Origin: Actinostola sp. cb2023
Lineage: Eukaryota; Cnidaria; Anthozoa; Actiniaria; Actinostolidae
Assembly: GCA_033675265.1 (NCBI GenBank)
Contig: JAUJYZ010001502.1
Coordinates: 124,001-188,000 of the forward strand
Length of the DNA stretch: 64,000 bases
Reading direction: 5' to 3'
Position 1 is the first letter of the stretch. Each line of letters opens with the position of its first letter. The position numbers and the translations under genes are program-made. Positions 33,601 to 48,600 of the stretch are shown here, piece after piece. A model generated the notes under the pieces. The model saw only the letters and a list, made by a program, of their open reading frames with translations. It ran no database searches and was not told the DNA's origin.

Positions 33601-36600
33601 GGGTGACCATAAGTGGTGTATGCAGGTATCTAGCTAAGTATGGGTGACCATAAGTGGTGTATGCAGGTATCTAGCTAAGTATGGGTTACCATAAGTGGTG
33701 TATGCAGGTATCTACCTAAGTATGGGTGACCATAAGTGGTGTATGCAGGTATCTAGCTAAGTATGGGTGACCATAAGTGGTGTATGCAGGTATCTAGCTA
33801 AGTATGGGTGACCATAAGTGGTGTATGCAGGTATCTAGCTAAGTATGGGTGACCATAAGTGGTGTATGCAGGTATCTAGCTAAGTATGGGTGACCATAAG
33901 CGGTGTATGCAGGTATCTAGCTAAGTATGGGTGACCATAAGTGGTGTATGCAGGTATCTAGCTAAGTATGGGTGACCATAAGTGATGTATGCAGGTATCT
34001 AGCTAAGTATGGGTGACCATAAGTGTGGTGTATGCAGGTATCTAGCTAAGTATGGGTGACCATAAGTGGTGTATGCAGGTATCTAGCTAAGTATGGGTGA
34101 CCATAAGTGGTGTATGCAGGTATCTAGCTAAGTATGGGTGACCATAAGTGATGTATGCAGGTATCTAGCTAAGTATGGGTTAAACAATGACCATAAGTGG
34201 TGTATGCAGGTATCTAGCTAAGTGTGTGACCATAAACAATGACCATAAGTGGGGTATGCAGGTATCTAGCTAAGTGTGGAATAAACAATGACCATAAGTG
34301 GTGTATGCAGGTATCTAGCTAAGTATGGGTTAAACTCATCACCAATAGATGAGCTTGGAGGTAGGGGCCAATAGGGTGGGGATGCCAAGACCTACAACTG
34401 GCTACTCAGTTACCATGGCAACCCCTGACCTACAAGCTAGCAATGCAAGGTTACCATGGCAACCCTGTCACAGCCCACCACCAACCCATCCTCCAAGGTG
34501 CTTGGAGAAGGAGGGTCTGTGAGAGGAGAGCACAGGTAACCTCCACCCCAAACACCCCAAGCACCATCATCCCCACACACAAGTTAAGCAACTGACATAC
34601 ATACCCAGGTCGCCGCACCCACTTAGGCCAGCTGAAGTGACAAGTTGGCCAAAGCTTCTGTAGGTGTTCTTATGTACAATTGATAAGCATTGCTTTTCCA
34701 TCGACCCAAGGTTTGAATGAGGTGATCTGGGATACCATTGCGTGCGGCCACTGTTGCAGCGCCAATGCGAAAACTGTGACTCGAGTAATTGCCAGGGATT
34801 CCTGCAGCATCTAAAATTTGACGAAGCTGGCTAGTAAGAAGGGTTCGTGTCAAAGGCTGCCCATCGTTTAGTAAGAAGAGGGGACCAGGTCCATTCCCTC
34901 TAGATGATAAGTAAGTCATCATAGCCTGCACAGCACACATGGGGTATTTACCCAAACCAATGTGAATGCAGCACCCTTTGCGAAATGGGTCAGTTTTTGA
35001 AGCCTTGATTGTGATCCTCATGCTGGATGGTGAGGTGAGGGAATCCACTGCCACATCTTTTGGCTCCAAATGAATAGCTTGGGAAAAACTTGCCAAGTTT
35101 GGTACAGTGAATTCGGCAGATCGGAGGAAGCCGAAGTAGGCAAGGGTACAAGCGGCCCAGAACATGCAATGATCTGGAAGACCCAAGTCCAATGATCTGC
35201 AGATGACCATCATGATTTCGTCGGTGATGGGAAGGCGTTGATACGAAGAACAGCCTTGTGTGCGTTTGATCCCTCGCACGACTCTCTGAAGTTGTAGGCA
35301 ATTGAGTAGAGGGTCCGGCAAACCCTGCTCAATGTGGAGGGACCTCACAGCTGACAGATAGACTTTGATGGTTGAATGCCGAACAGATTCAGCCAAGGAC
35401 GTGGCAAAGAGACAAAGGGTCCATTCCTCAGCTGGACATGGTGAGCCATTAGGGTGAACTTTTCCAAGTTGAAGACAAAAGTTAATAAATTTGTTTTTTG
35501 CAGAGGCATAGGTCTTGCGGGTTGACAATGCAAGGCCTTCAGAGAGGAAGTTCTGGCAACGTAGTTCTAATCGGGTACGATTAGCTCCTCCAGCAGCTGC
35601 ATGGGAATCGAGGCTGGGGTGCACCTGGCTTTGGGAACCAACTGCCAGAATACCTGCCAATGGAAGCGAGAAAGAGCATCAGCCACCTTATTTTGTATGC
35701 CTGGAATGTGTTGGGCAGAGAATGTAAAATTGAACTGGGCTGCTGCCATGAGAAGGCTGCGAACCAGACGCATGATGCCGGGTACCCGTGACGTCCTGGA
35801 CAACAAAATAAAAACGACCGCCTCATTATCCGAGCGAAACAAGACATGTTGTCGGGCCCACGTATGGCCCCATACATGAGCAGCTATTACTACCGGGAAG
35901 AGTTCCTTGTAGGCAATAGAGTACTGAAGCTGACAGGGGGACCATCGGCCATTGAACCAATCTCCATTGTAGTAAGCACCATAGCCCACTGCACCAGCAG
36001 CATCAGACGTTACTTCCAGGTCTGTTGTAGCGGCCATACCTGGGAACAACCAAAAGCGAACACCATGCCAATCCAAGAGGTACTGCTTCCACCATTGGAG
36101 ATCCAGATGAAACTCCTTGTTCAAACGAATAGGATGGTCCTTCTTTCGGAAGCAACAAAGTAAGTCGATCATGCGCCGTACAAACGAGCGACCAGGCCAG
36201 ACCACTTTTGACGCGTGATGTAAGTGGCCAATTAAGGATTCTAATTGTCGCCTATCGCACCAACAACGCGACACCCAGGAATCGATAAGATGACGTAAGG
36301 CACACAGTTTGTCTGAAGGGAGCCGAGCTATAAAATTTACCGAGTCTAGCTCGATACCTAAAACTGTCAAGGTAGAGCAAGGGCCCTCACACTTTTTCGG
36401 ATGGAGTGGAAGACCTAACCTTTTACACACTTGTAGCGCAATATTTAGATTTTGGAGGCATTGTTCAGAATCGGGAGGCCCAGCCAAAATAAAATCATCT
36501 AAATAGTGGACCAAATCAGAGACATTGTAATTGTGCTGTAAGATCCATTCTACCATGGTCGCTACTGAATTAAAAATGAATGGAGCTGAACGTAGACCAA

Positions 36601-39600
36601 AAGGGAGAGTCAGATCCACATAATATTGGTTACGCCATCTCATGCCTAGTAAATAACGGTCGGAGGGATGTACAGCAATGTTCCGGTAAGCCGCCTCCAC
36701 GTCAAACTTGGCCATTAGAGCCCCTTGGCCATACTGACTAACCATGCTTATGATCTGATCGATCCTAATGTACTGCAGCGAAAAATCCGCTGGATCGATG
36801 CCGTCGTTCACGCTTCCACCCCCCGGGGAGGATAAGTCTAGAATTAGCCGCCATTTCCCAGGTTGACCTTTTTTTGGAATTACACCAAAACTGCTAATAT
36901 GTAGGTTAGGCATCGGAGGAAAGGAGAAGGGGCCCGCAACTCTACGCAAAGACACCTCATTAGATAGGTACTCATCAATCACATGGGGATACTGGTAGGC
37001 TGACGGTTTGTTTTTCTTGGCTGACTGAAGTTGGTGAAAATTCTGAAAGCCCAGTTTAAAGCCATGCCGCAGGCCATCCACCACAAAAGACACTTGCAGC
37101 TGATCAGGGTGGTTGGACAGTTCATGCACAAAGCAATCCGCAATTAAAGGAGAGATCTGGCCAACGGGAGGGAGGGCGCAATATGCTGAAAATAGATAGA
37201 AATTAACAAGAACATCTACCACTGCAGGAATATGTAATAGTTCAAATAAAAACTTTATTGACGGCTGTCCTAAACACAATCCATTGTGCAGCTCGCCTGA
37301 ACAGTAACAAATGGTACTACTGGTAGCAACACTCCATCGGAGATCATCTATATGATGGAGAAAGGCACAAGAAATATAAAACATGCGCCTACTTAGCGAC
37401 CGTAAAAAAAAAACAAAAAAAAAACAATCCTGACAACATAAGCAAGCTAAAACAGGCCTGTGCAATTAAAGTCAAAATAATGTCAAAACTTCAAATGTCA
37501 TTCAATGAAGTGTCACTTCCTGCGCTTATGACTCCTGCTCTCTGGCGCCGGGGACCGCGACTTGTGCCTTGCAGAGGAGTTGGAACAGTCCAAAGCCCTG
37601 TGCGAAGCCGCACAATTGCTGCATTTGTGAGCAAAACGACACTTCTCGTATGGCGATGAGCAATGGCCTCTATTCCAGGATCGGCACACGACTTGCGAAT
37701 TGCTGGAAACCGACGCTTCTGCATTTGAATCCGACGATAGACTGCTCGGCAGTGTTCGCACCGATGACCCAGCTGTGTGAAAATTGTACAGCTGCACGTT
37801 CATTACCGACCAATCGGTAAGCTTCGTAGCGGCTGCATGTTCGCGATAGGCTTAATCGTACGCCAGCCAGGCTCGGCCGCTAAACTGTCGATAAGTGCGC
37901 AAGATCAGCAGCTTGTATTGCAATAAATCAAGAGCACGATTGGGGAAATACTTGGTCAGGACTAGCGAGAAAACTGAAAACGCTTCCATCCACGTAACGA
38001 TGTCATCTATACGGTGAAGGCGTCTCTTCGGCGTTGTTGTTAACATAAGCCGCCCATCAAGTAGAAGCTGTGGCTCAGGCTCGTTTAATGCTAGATTTGC
38101 GGCCAGTAGATCGCTTAACTCGAGATATTTGCCCGCTACAACCACCGCTACAAGCTTCGCCGGGATGGGAGAAAAACCAGGGCCGACAACGAAGGAATTT
38201 TGAGATGAGGGCGTTGGGACCACAGGAATGGCTGGAATGTAGCCCGTTGACGCGGGATTTGTAGATAGAGACTCTATACTTGCTGTAGTGGTGGCTATCG
38301 AAGGCAATGGAGCCGCAAATGTACTCACAAATGACGGTACAACAAATGTGGACATACCTGATGCGTTGGGTGAGACTTCCACACCAGTGCCCGAGGACAA
38401 TAACCCTGACGCCACAGATGAAAGTTCGCCAGCCGCTTGATTAGATCCTTGTAGTGCTTGTGGTCCTTGTGTGTTTGGCGATGCGGTTGAAATTGCTTGG
38501 GAAGCACTTGGGGCCGTAGATGAGGGCTGCTCGGCCGCCAATGCCGATCTAACGGCCTGAACGACCATGGCCAGGAATTCTGGTGACGGTTGCGGGTCGG
38601 GCAACGCAGGACGCGCCGTTGATTCCACTGTCGTTGGCAACAGAGCGCTGTCGCGACTATTTCTCGTTTGTCTCGACATGACAAAGAGAATAACGATATA
38701 TAACAAGAGGCCAAGGAGCAATAATCCACAATAGCGATGAGAAGTGGTAACAAGCTGATCCGCGACGATCAGCACAATACACAGCAATAAAGCAAGGCAA
38801 TGATCCGCGACGATCAGCAAGAATGCAATGCGCAACTAATGAACACATGTGAACCCAGTGACAACCCCTGGGCCACCCCACACTTCCAGTGAGACTGAAC
38901 CGCTGGCCAGCATTGATTCAAGTTTAACTATGCCTAAATTGCATTTAGCCACAATTTAAACAATGACCATAAGTGGTGTATGCAGGGGTGTAATTAAAGT
39001 AAACAATGACCATGAGTGGTGTATGCAGGTATCTAGCTAAGTATGGGTTAACAATGACCATAAGTGGTGTATGCAGGGGTGTAATTAAAGTAAACAATGA
39101 CCATAAGTGGTGTATGCAGGTATCTAGCTAAGTATGGGTTAAACAATGACCATAAGTGGTGTATGCAGGTATCTAGCTAAGTATGGGTTAAACAATGACC
39201 ATAAGTGGTGTATGCAGGGGTGTAATTAAAGTAAACAATGACCATGAGTGGTGTATACAGGGGTCTAGCTAAGTATGAGTTAACAATCACCATAAGTGGT
39301 GTATGCAGGGGTGTAATTAAAGTAAACAATGACCATGAGTGGTGTATGCAGGGGTCTAGCTAAGTATGGGTACTAAACAATGACCATACAGTAAGTGGTG
39401 TATACAGGGGTCTAGCTAAGTATGGGTTAACTAACAATCACCATATTAAGTGGTGTATACAGGGGTCTAGCTAAGTATGGGTTAACAATCACCATAAGTG
39501 GTTTATACAGGGATCTAGCTAAGTATGGGTTAACAATCACCATAAGTGGTGTATGCAGGGGTGTAATTAAAGTAAACAATGACCATGAGTGGTGTATACA

Positions 39601-42600
39601 GGGGTCTAGCTAAGTATGGGTTAACAATCACCATAAGTGGTGTATGCAGGGGTCTAGCTAAGTATGGGTACTAAACAATGACCATACAGTGTAAGTGGTG
39701 TATACAGGGGTCTAGCTAAGTATGGGTTAACAATCACCATAAGTGGTGTATACAGGGGTCTAGCTAAGTATGGGTTAAACAATGAGCATAAGTAGTGTAT
39801 ACAGGGATCTAGCTAAGTATGGGTTAAGGTATCAGGGTATCCCAAACGACCATCATGCACGCAACATGCTCTAGCGCGTACTCGTTACGTTAAAACCTCT
39901 ATAAAGTATACATTTTCTGAAAGCTGAATAAATGCAGAATTCAATAAAACATTTATTTTTTATAACAAAAACAGTATATTTGAAATAGGTAAAAAAAGTT
40001 CAGATTTTGACATCACTATCATCGCACTATCATACAGCTGCAATTTATCGGAAATCCTCGACTAATTCCTTGATAAGCTCATGAGATATACATGTAGCTT
40101 ACAAAAAAGGTGTCTCCGTTTATCGATAAATTAACCCGTTGCGTTTTTATACGGTCCTAAACTTCGAGCTCAGCAAAACTGGAAAACACTTTACAAAACA
40201 AGTTATAACTTTCGAAGGAAATTGAATATTAAAATTCGGAGACACCTTTTTGAAGAATGTTTATTTGACAAAGTGTCTACCAAATTTCAGCTGAATCGGA
40301 TAAAATCCCTTTGACCCGGAACTCAAAATGTGCGGTTGATTCATGGCTATTTTTGTTTCCGAAATAAAGGCAAAAGAGTTTTCAAGTCAAATGGCGCCTT
40401 TGTTTACACAAGCGTCCATAATCCACCACAAATATGTGATCCAATACCTGATGGCATATGAATGGCATTCAAAAGAAGATCGCCTTACAGTACGTAATAC
40501 AATGTGGCAGGAAAACAAAGTTACTGCTGGCGGAAAATACGAGCATTTTGACCGTGAGTGGTTTGGCATCGTTATTCAAGGATGTTTTGAGTGAGCAGTT
40601 ACGATTTTTGGATACTTTCTTCGCATCTGAATCTTTGTGGAAAGTCTGTTGCGTAAGTACTGTTGACAGCTTGCTTGTCAACATCTTTTTGCATCTAGGT
40701 GTGTCTTGATACCTTTCTTTCTTTACCACGAGCTGTGACACGTCAAAAACACTCAGGCGGTTTTTCTTGTTTTGTTTGTTCGACTTCTTCCTCTTGCTTT
40801 GTTTTGCGGCCTTGTGGTTACTTAAGTCTGGATGCCCTATTGACTGGACATGGGCTTGATCTTCCTTTGTAACGTATAACCACGCACTGTAATAGTTGGC
40901 ATGTACGTTCGAGAAGTTCACATCCCATGTTTGTCTACAAGCCTTTTTCGTACCAGTAACCACCTCTGTGCTTAAGTTTAATTGCCATGTGATAATGGAA
41001 CCCACTGGTCTTCTTGTGAGGTTCTTTACTGCAAACCCAATGTTCAATGAGGTCAGATTTACCACTTATATGTACAAAGGATTGTACAATAAATTGGGCA
41101 AACTCCTCTCGGCTGCTAACAAGATTTTGGTTCGCTTGACTGTACGTTATTAGGTAAACAGTTCGAACCTGCCTTGCGTGCAAGTGGTCTTCACTGTGGC
41201 TTTTCGGATAAGCTACCTCGTCATCAGCTTGTTCTAAAGGACAGCAAACATTTGAATCAGTAGCACTGTCAAACAGTTCGGGAATTTCGGTTGACATGAT
41301 AGATTTTGAGTTCTGAATGCGATAAATTATTGTAGCAATCATTGAAGTCTGTTACGAAGATTAATTGAAATCAATACCAGACACGATAAACAATTTAAAC
41401 CTGTCATGTCATTTTTATATGTCAATTCAAATTTGTATTTTGTTTATAAATAGACGTGTAAAAGGTTATAATAAATAACAATACCTTTGAAATATATTTT
41501 TCTCGGGCTACTAATTCATTATTTTATTACTAGTCATAGTTGACACTACAGCTGCCCCCGTTCTTTAAAAACTGACTGGGAACTATAAATTAATCTGAAA
41601 AGTAAACTAGATTATATTTGGTTGTAAATACGTGTTACATTTCTGTTCATATCACTGAAGCGCTACACAGCGTCTGCATAGGAGGCTACTGAAGGTCAGG
41701 TTTTTCATCAATATTCTAATTCAATCTCTTATATGAAAATCATTGATTGATTACAAATGAGTACAACAAATTAAATTCCTTATATTTTAGCTAAAGAATT
41801 ACATTAGGGAACTATTTCAGAAAATGGTGCAAAACCCTTGGCATCGCAGCGTGACTAAAACATTGTTTGGTCACTCGTTGCGTGACTCAGCAGAGCATCC
41901 ATGCGTAATTAGATTGACTTTCAATTATTCATGTATCAAGTAGATTTTCTCTTCTATATTTACGATACTCGAGTATGCAAGTGTAAATATAACCAAAAAC
42001 TAAAGTACAATTGTTGATGTACATCTGCGATGCATTTAATTTTCACTACGAAAACAATTTCGTGTATTCTTGGGCTTTTTGAAAACAAGAACACATGTGA
42101 TGACTTTAGACAGTAGACCCACACTCGAACAAGCATGCCGTTAAAATATGCTACATATTCTGCTAATAGGATAAAGACAAAGGACGAAAAGAACCATAAA
42201 ATGCACCTTAAGATATACAAATATTCGTATAGTCCGTGTACTGTGGCCCATTTTGAAAATCAGGTGGCCTTCTTTCACCTCGAGTGGTTCCAACATCCCC
42301 GGAACATGGCGTCACATTCTTCTTCGTGACAGAATGTTTCCTTCAGCTTCTGAGTTCCGCACATCAGTATTTTGGTATTCAGCTTCTGAGTAGTAGTTTT
42401 TAGTGTGTTTATATTGTGGATCTGAAGACGTATCATGTTTTTTTCGGTGATGATCGGTACTGTTATAAAACACAGTGAGCCTGCGTTTATTTCAGCCAGT
42501 CACAATCCCAGCGGTCCTTTGCGGTCGTAAAGTTGAAAAATCGAGATTTGCCCTATATACTAATATATATTTACATATTATGCTGGGACTACAATATATG

Positions 42601-45600
42601 CCTCCTCGGGTTTCGGCCTCTGGGCCTGCAGGGGCAATAAACACTTATATGTATCAAGTGCAGCTACATTCGCCAACGGTATTTAGTACATTGACACCAT
42701 CGTTAACACTCATCGAACCAACTCTAAATTGTCTTCTTGAAGACTCTGCACATGCTCACAACTTTCCCAGGGACTCAGACAGCGTTTAATGTAGCTAAGT
42801 ATGGGTTAAACAATCACCATAAGTGGTTTATACAGCGGTCTAGCTAAGTATGGGTACTGAACGACGACCATAAATGGTGTATACAGGGGTCTAGCTAAGT
42901 ATGGGTTAAACAATCACCATAAGTGGTTTATACAGGGGTGTAGCTAAGTATGGGTTAAACAATGTTTAGCAAAGTATACATGTACCGTACTGGGAGTACC
43001 AACCCAAAACGTTTTTAATGAAATGTTGCAGTCTAAACATGCAGAAAGGAACTATGATATGTGTCAATAATAATATATACTGTAGACATTGGTGGGCACT
43101 GTTAGTTTATCCATCCTGCTGTCACATGACAATACTAAATCAACATCCACAGGCATGATTCCTCACAAGACCAAGAGAGGATCAGAGGCAATGAACCGTC
43201 TCAAAGTGTTTGATGGTGTCCCACACCCATATGACAAGGTAATGCATGTACATGTATCCTGCTCACTATTGTAAAGAAAACATTCTGAAATAAAAATTAT
43301 TATTTTAGGAAAAGCGCATGGTCATCCCTTCAGCACTCCGAGTTGTACGACTTAAGCCAGGCAGAAAAGTGAGTTTAATACTATAAACACTGTCAGATAA
43401 GCCACAACCTGAGTTTTTGAAAACAAAGACAATTATTGGAAGAAATCAAAAAGAATATTCCATGTTGCTTCCAATGTTATTATTTATTATTAACCCATTC
43501 GCTCCTGAGCTATTTTGAGTTTTTTATCGATTTTCTGGACCTAATCACGCCGTAGGAAATTCCGATTCCATATAAGGGGTTTCCATGGAAATCTTGAGAG
43601 TTCTGAATGCCCGTGGGATCGAGTTCTTGTGTGGCCTGCCTCTTGTCATGGGATCTTGTTTGGGCCAGTAGTTTTAACTGCTTGAAGAGGCCAATTTTGC
43701 ATTTTAGAGTGTTTTATAGCCATTATTCACCACAGAAGCTCCCAGAACTGCATCATTAAGCTTGACTGGTGTGGTAGAGACCATTCTGCTGAAAGAAATC
43801 AGCAGCGAGGAGCGATTTTCACGAAGATATCTCGGCACTGCCATTATGGAATTCAAAATGGCGGACTCAACTGTGAAATCGTCTCTCTGGTTGTTCTGTG
43901 GTGGATTCCAGGACCTACAAAGGCATTTTTGGCGACTTTGGACTTGTAAAGAATGCAACTAGTGCAATATTTTGCCTGTAGGACTGAGTGGCTCGACACT
44001 CTATAAAAGTCTAAAAACGGAAAGGGCGGGATGCTTGCTGTCGAAAATTCCTGTATGTTCCTGACATCCTTTTTGGGCGTGCAGAAGGAAAACGTGTTTG
44101 CGAAAGTGGTCCAAAGGAAATGGCTATTGTTCGGCGAGTTAAGGAAGAGGGAGGGAAAAATTCACGACTATATCAAGAAGAGAGATGGAAGTTTGCTGTG
44201 AAAGTGGCGTTTTGTTTTGCAATGATGTATTTTGGAAAAAAAATCCAAGTCAAATGTCGTTCATTTTCAAGGTGTGAAATTGCGTCAAAAACACACATTT
44301 TTGATTTCTATGGAAAACAAATTGAACTAATGCCCAGAAATCGGACCTGGAAGTCAATTTAGTTGAGGTTAAAATTGGAAGAGTTATCTAGTTGTCACTA
44401 ATAACTGGTCATGAGATCGATGTTACGAAAATTCAGAAAGTAATAAATTTTCAAAGCAGTATCGATGTTTATGGCCGGTTTCGGCCGGTGTAGGAGTCGA
44501 TGGGTTAAATTTTTATATTTAAAGATTTACATGGAGCAATGGCGCTAGACTGATTCCATAAGTTAGTCCCAGTTCGCTCTCTGTCGATCCTGATGTCGCT
44601 CACCAACCGACTTATCACATATCATATCAGATTTTGTTCACGTCTTGAAATACGGAGACCTCCAATCAAATTACTCATTATATGGTCTGATAAGATTTGA
44701 ACCAATCACAGAACAGCTCTTATTGCTGCTCTAAACTACTTCCGTTGTGATAACTCTTCCAAGATCATTCCGAAGCCATTTTGTGAGCCATGTTTAGTGA
44801 AACTATGGAAGTAAAAGAAAGGGTAAAATTTAAAGGGGGACTAGTACGTAAATCGTTCAAAATTTGATTTAGCTGAAACTTCACTGAAATAATCTCAAAG
44901 ACCCATATAATCACTGGTTAATTTTTTTTCTCAAAAATTCCAATGGGAAGTAATACATTTTTATGAATCTTTAGAGGTGCCAGTGACGTCACTGACTCAA
45001 CCCAAACTCAGCTCCATACATTTCTTTGTATTTTGTGATCAAAATATCTGAACGGTTTGTTCAGATAACAGCTCTGCACTGAAGAAAACTAGTCAAACTA
45101 TCAATCCTAAGCACATACAAGGTAAGAAAACTCCTTCACACAAACGTTTAGCTTCATAGAAATAAAATAGTTCAAGACATTAAGCATGAAGAAATGTATG
45201 GAGCGAAGCCGTGATGATTGTTTGGGTTGAGTCAGTGACGTCACTGGCACCTCTAAAGATTCATAAAAATGTATTACTTTCCATTGGAATATTTGAGAAA
45301 AAAATTAACCAGTGATTGTATGGGTCTTTGAGAATATTTCAGTGAAGTTTCAGCTAAATCAACTTTGAACGATTTATGTACTAGTCCCCCTTTAAAGAAT
45401 TTGTAAGAGAGGCAAATTAGAGGGCTCTATCCAATCGGAATACACCTTCGTTAGTATTCCTATAGCCTGCGAATACAGCCGCTTTTTGGCGGTCGCGCCA
45501 CAGGGTCTCCCGCAAAGAAGCAATTTCGTTGTGAGGGCAACATTCCTGTACTGTGACCTCTGAGGTCATGACAGCTCGTGTTGTAAATCTGATACAACAC

Positions 45601-48600
45601 AGCCGCTCATGTTGTGAACACTACTTCCAAACGGCCTGACTTTGTTGATTCGGCAATCAAAATTATTGTAGAACATGATTTTATTCATCTGTGCATATGA
45701 TAAGTCTGATACAATCGCCCGCAGCTCGACATTGTAATATTTTGTTCTGGTTTCGGTGAGCTTAATTTATGCAAATAATGCGATTACCAGCAAGCTGACC
45801 AATCAGCTGAAGTCTTTGACCAGAATCGGGTCAAAAATGATGTCACAGTACAGGAATGTGCCCTCACAACGCAGACGCTTCTTTTGGGAGATCCCTGTGG
45901 CGAGCGTAAAAAAGCGGCTGTATCCGCAGGCTAGTGTTCCTAGGGCCGCCGTACAAAGCATTTCTTGTGGGAACTCACTCGAAATATTGAACGGCTGACG
46001 CTGGGTCCGCCGACTGACACACATCGAATAAAAATACCAATGGTTTGGACTTGGTTCGACAGCTGTGAATCGATTGGGAATCTGTGTCCTGTGATTCTGT
46101 GATTCCCCAGGCCGTTGAATTAAGTAGCATTTATTCTTGTCAGTTTTGACATTTTTCTCAAACATCTTTATAAACTTTAAATTGTTTTTCAAATGTCCAG
46201 TCATTCTCTGTATATACTTAAAATAATGCAGATTCAAATAAGATTTTAAATATTTATTCAGAATTTTGGGAACAACGGTTTCGCTGAAATCTACAACCTA
46301 ATTAACCCTTTGACTCCCACGGCGGCCGGACCCGCCCGTAAAAATCGATACTGCTTTGAAAAATTATAACTTTCTGAATTTTCGTAACATCGATCTCATG
46401 ACCAGTTATTAGTGACAACTAGATAACTCTTCCAATTTTAACCTCAACTAAATTGACTTCCAGGTCCGATTTCTGGGCATTAGTTCAATTTGTTTTCCAT
46501 AGAAATCAAAAATGCGTGTTTTTGACGCAATTTCACACCTCGAAAATGAACGACATTTGACTTGGATTTTCTTCCAAAATACATCATTGCAAAACAAAAC
46601 GCCACTTTCTCAGCAAACTGCCATCTCTCTTCTTGATATATTCGTGAATTTTTCCTGTCTCTTCCTTAACTCGCCGAGCAACGGCCATTTCAATTCGACT
46701 ATTTCAGGATCCCTGTTTTTTTCCAACGTACGACCGCAATGAATCATAGGTAATCCTAGAACTACATGCACGGGAAACACAGCACTTCCAGCTTTATGGA
46801 ATTTTTTATAAGTCTTTTATCACCCGGACCTACAGGCAAAATAATGCACTGGTTGCATTCTTTAGTAGTCGAAAGTCGCCAAAACAGCCTTGTAGGTCAT
46901 GCAATCCACCACAGAACAACCAGAGAGACGATTTCACTTTGAGTCCACCATTTTGGAAATTCTCAACGGGCTCCCGATGTCTTTGTGAAATTGCTTCTCG
47001 CTCCTGATTTCTTCCAGGAGAACAGTCTCTACCATGCCAGTCAAGCTTAATGATGCTGTTCTGGAGGCTTCTGTGGCAAATAATGGCTATAAAACACTCT
47101 GAAATGCAAAATTGGCCTCTTCAAGCAGTTAAAACTACTGGCCCCGACGAGTTCCTAAGACGAAAGGCATACCATGTGAGAACTTGAGCCCGTGGGCTTT
47201 CAGAACTGTCAAGATTTCCATGGAAACCCCTTATATGGAATTGAAATTTCCTGTGGCATGATTAGGTCCAGAAAATCGCTAAGAAACTCAAAATAGTTCA
47301 GGAGCGAATGGGTTAAGGTTAAAATTTGAAGTGTTAATTACTACCCTTCCCAGTAGAGCGAGTCACCTACGATTTTTTCATCGCCTTCGTAGTGGATGTT
47401 TCGTTAACCACAAGTCGGTTTGAAAGCCATCACGTGGTATGTTTGTGTGTACCACGAGATCAATGTTTTCGCATCACGTGATGCAGTTCGATAATCTTAT
47501 TCTAATTTAGTTCACGCTAGAAAATTAATTCTACAGTATACTAGACAACTGTCCAACCCACCACAGTCCTGAATTGAATCCTATTTTCTAGCTTTTAACA
47601 AGCTAAAAACGATTGCTCTTAGGAAATTCGTGAAGCGTTCACGAGGGAGTTTACAGATGTTTACAAGAACTCACAGTTGACGATTGTGTTGGATTTTTCA
47701 AACACGATCGTTAGATCTAGCCGACTTAACTGTAAAAATAATATGTTGTTCATTTCAGGCGTGAGAATGGCAAATTTTGATTGGTTGATGCAGGGAATGA
47801 TGTATTGATGTACACGTGCGAACTGCATCACGTGATGCGAAAACATTGATCTCCTGGTACACACAAACATACCACGTGATGGCTTTCAAACCGACTTGCG
47901 GTTAACGAAACAGTCACTACGAAGGTGATGAAAAAGTCGTAGGTGACTCGCTCTACTGGGAAGGGTAGTAGTTGTGACTTATACAGTAACTGACCATGAG
48001 TGTTTTGAGAATTCAGAAAGTTAGAATTTTTCAAGTCAATATCGATTTTTAGTTGTGATTTCGGACGTTGGGAGTCAAAGGGTTAATAATGATGATGATG
48101 ATGTTGATTTTCAGTAAATCTTCTCCATCATGTTTATTGTAAACTTTGCAGTTGAATGCAGGGTGTACATATAAATAACTCATTATATTTCACTACAGTT
48201 CTGTGTTCTTGGTAGACTGTCACATGAAGTTGGATGGAAATATCAGGTAGGCACAATAGAAAATATGGGACAGAGAGTGAATCTGCCAGTCATGGCCTTG
48301 GGATATGTGAATCGTTACTGAGTTATTTTTACATTGTGGACGTAAAGGAAAACATACTTCCGTTTCGGTTTGAGTGTCAAATGACGTCTAATGGCGCAAT
48401 GTTTGTCGATGAAAACCAATTCCAAAATGAAGGGAAAGGTTTTTTTATTCAGCACTCTTCGATAAGGAAAGATATCTAACTATTTACTCTGGGTCAAGTG
48501 ACTTACTTAAACGGCTGATACTTCACTGTCTGAGCTCAGTCGGGTAAACTGCGTCACACATTTACTAGAGTTTGAATGAACTTTCCAAAAAAGTAGGTTT

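Larger units (their letters stand above)
34336..38957 (-). mobile_element. DIRS/Ngaro-like tyrosine-recombinase retrotransposon, 4.6 kb
   Basis: It sits between two halves of the minisatellite, with aaac at both junctions (34332-34335 and 38958-38961) and no longer target duplication, as expected for integration by a tyrosine recombinase. Order on the minus strand: Gag with zinc knuckle, RT-RNase H, recombinase. No methyltransferase domain was seen, which favours Ngaro-like over DIRS1. I did not work out the terminal split repeats. gttaccatggcaacccctg is repeated near 34410 and 34453. Confidence 0.85.

Noticed and set aside
34623..35660. Phage-type integrase gene
   Set aside because: Tyrosine recombinase directly follows DIRS-type RT-RNase H in a eukaryotic setting, so it belongs to the retrotransposon.
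33552..39835. Possible CRISPR-like array
   Set aside because: Units are contiguous tandem repeats without unique spacers, in an animal gene intron.
48083..48198. C/D snoRNA in an rpl13a intron (gatgatgatgatg near 48088)
   Set aside because: rpl13a introns host snoRNAs in vertebrates, but no D box at a suitable distance with terminal pairing was seen here.
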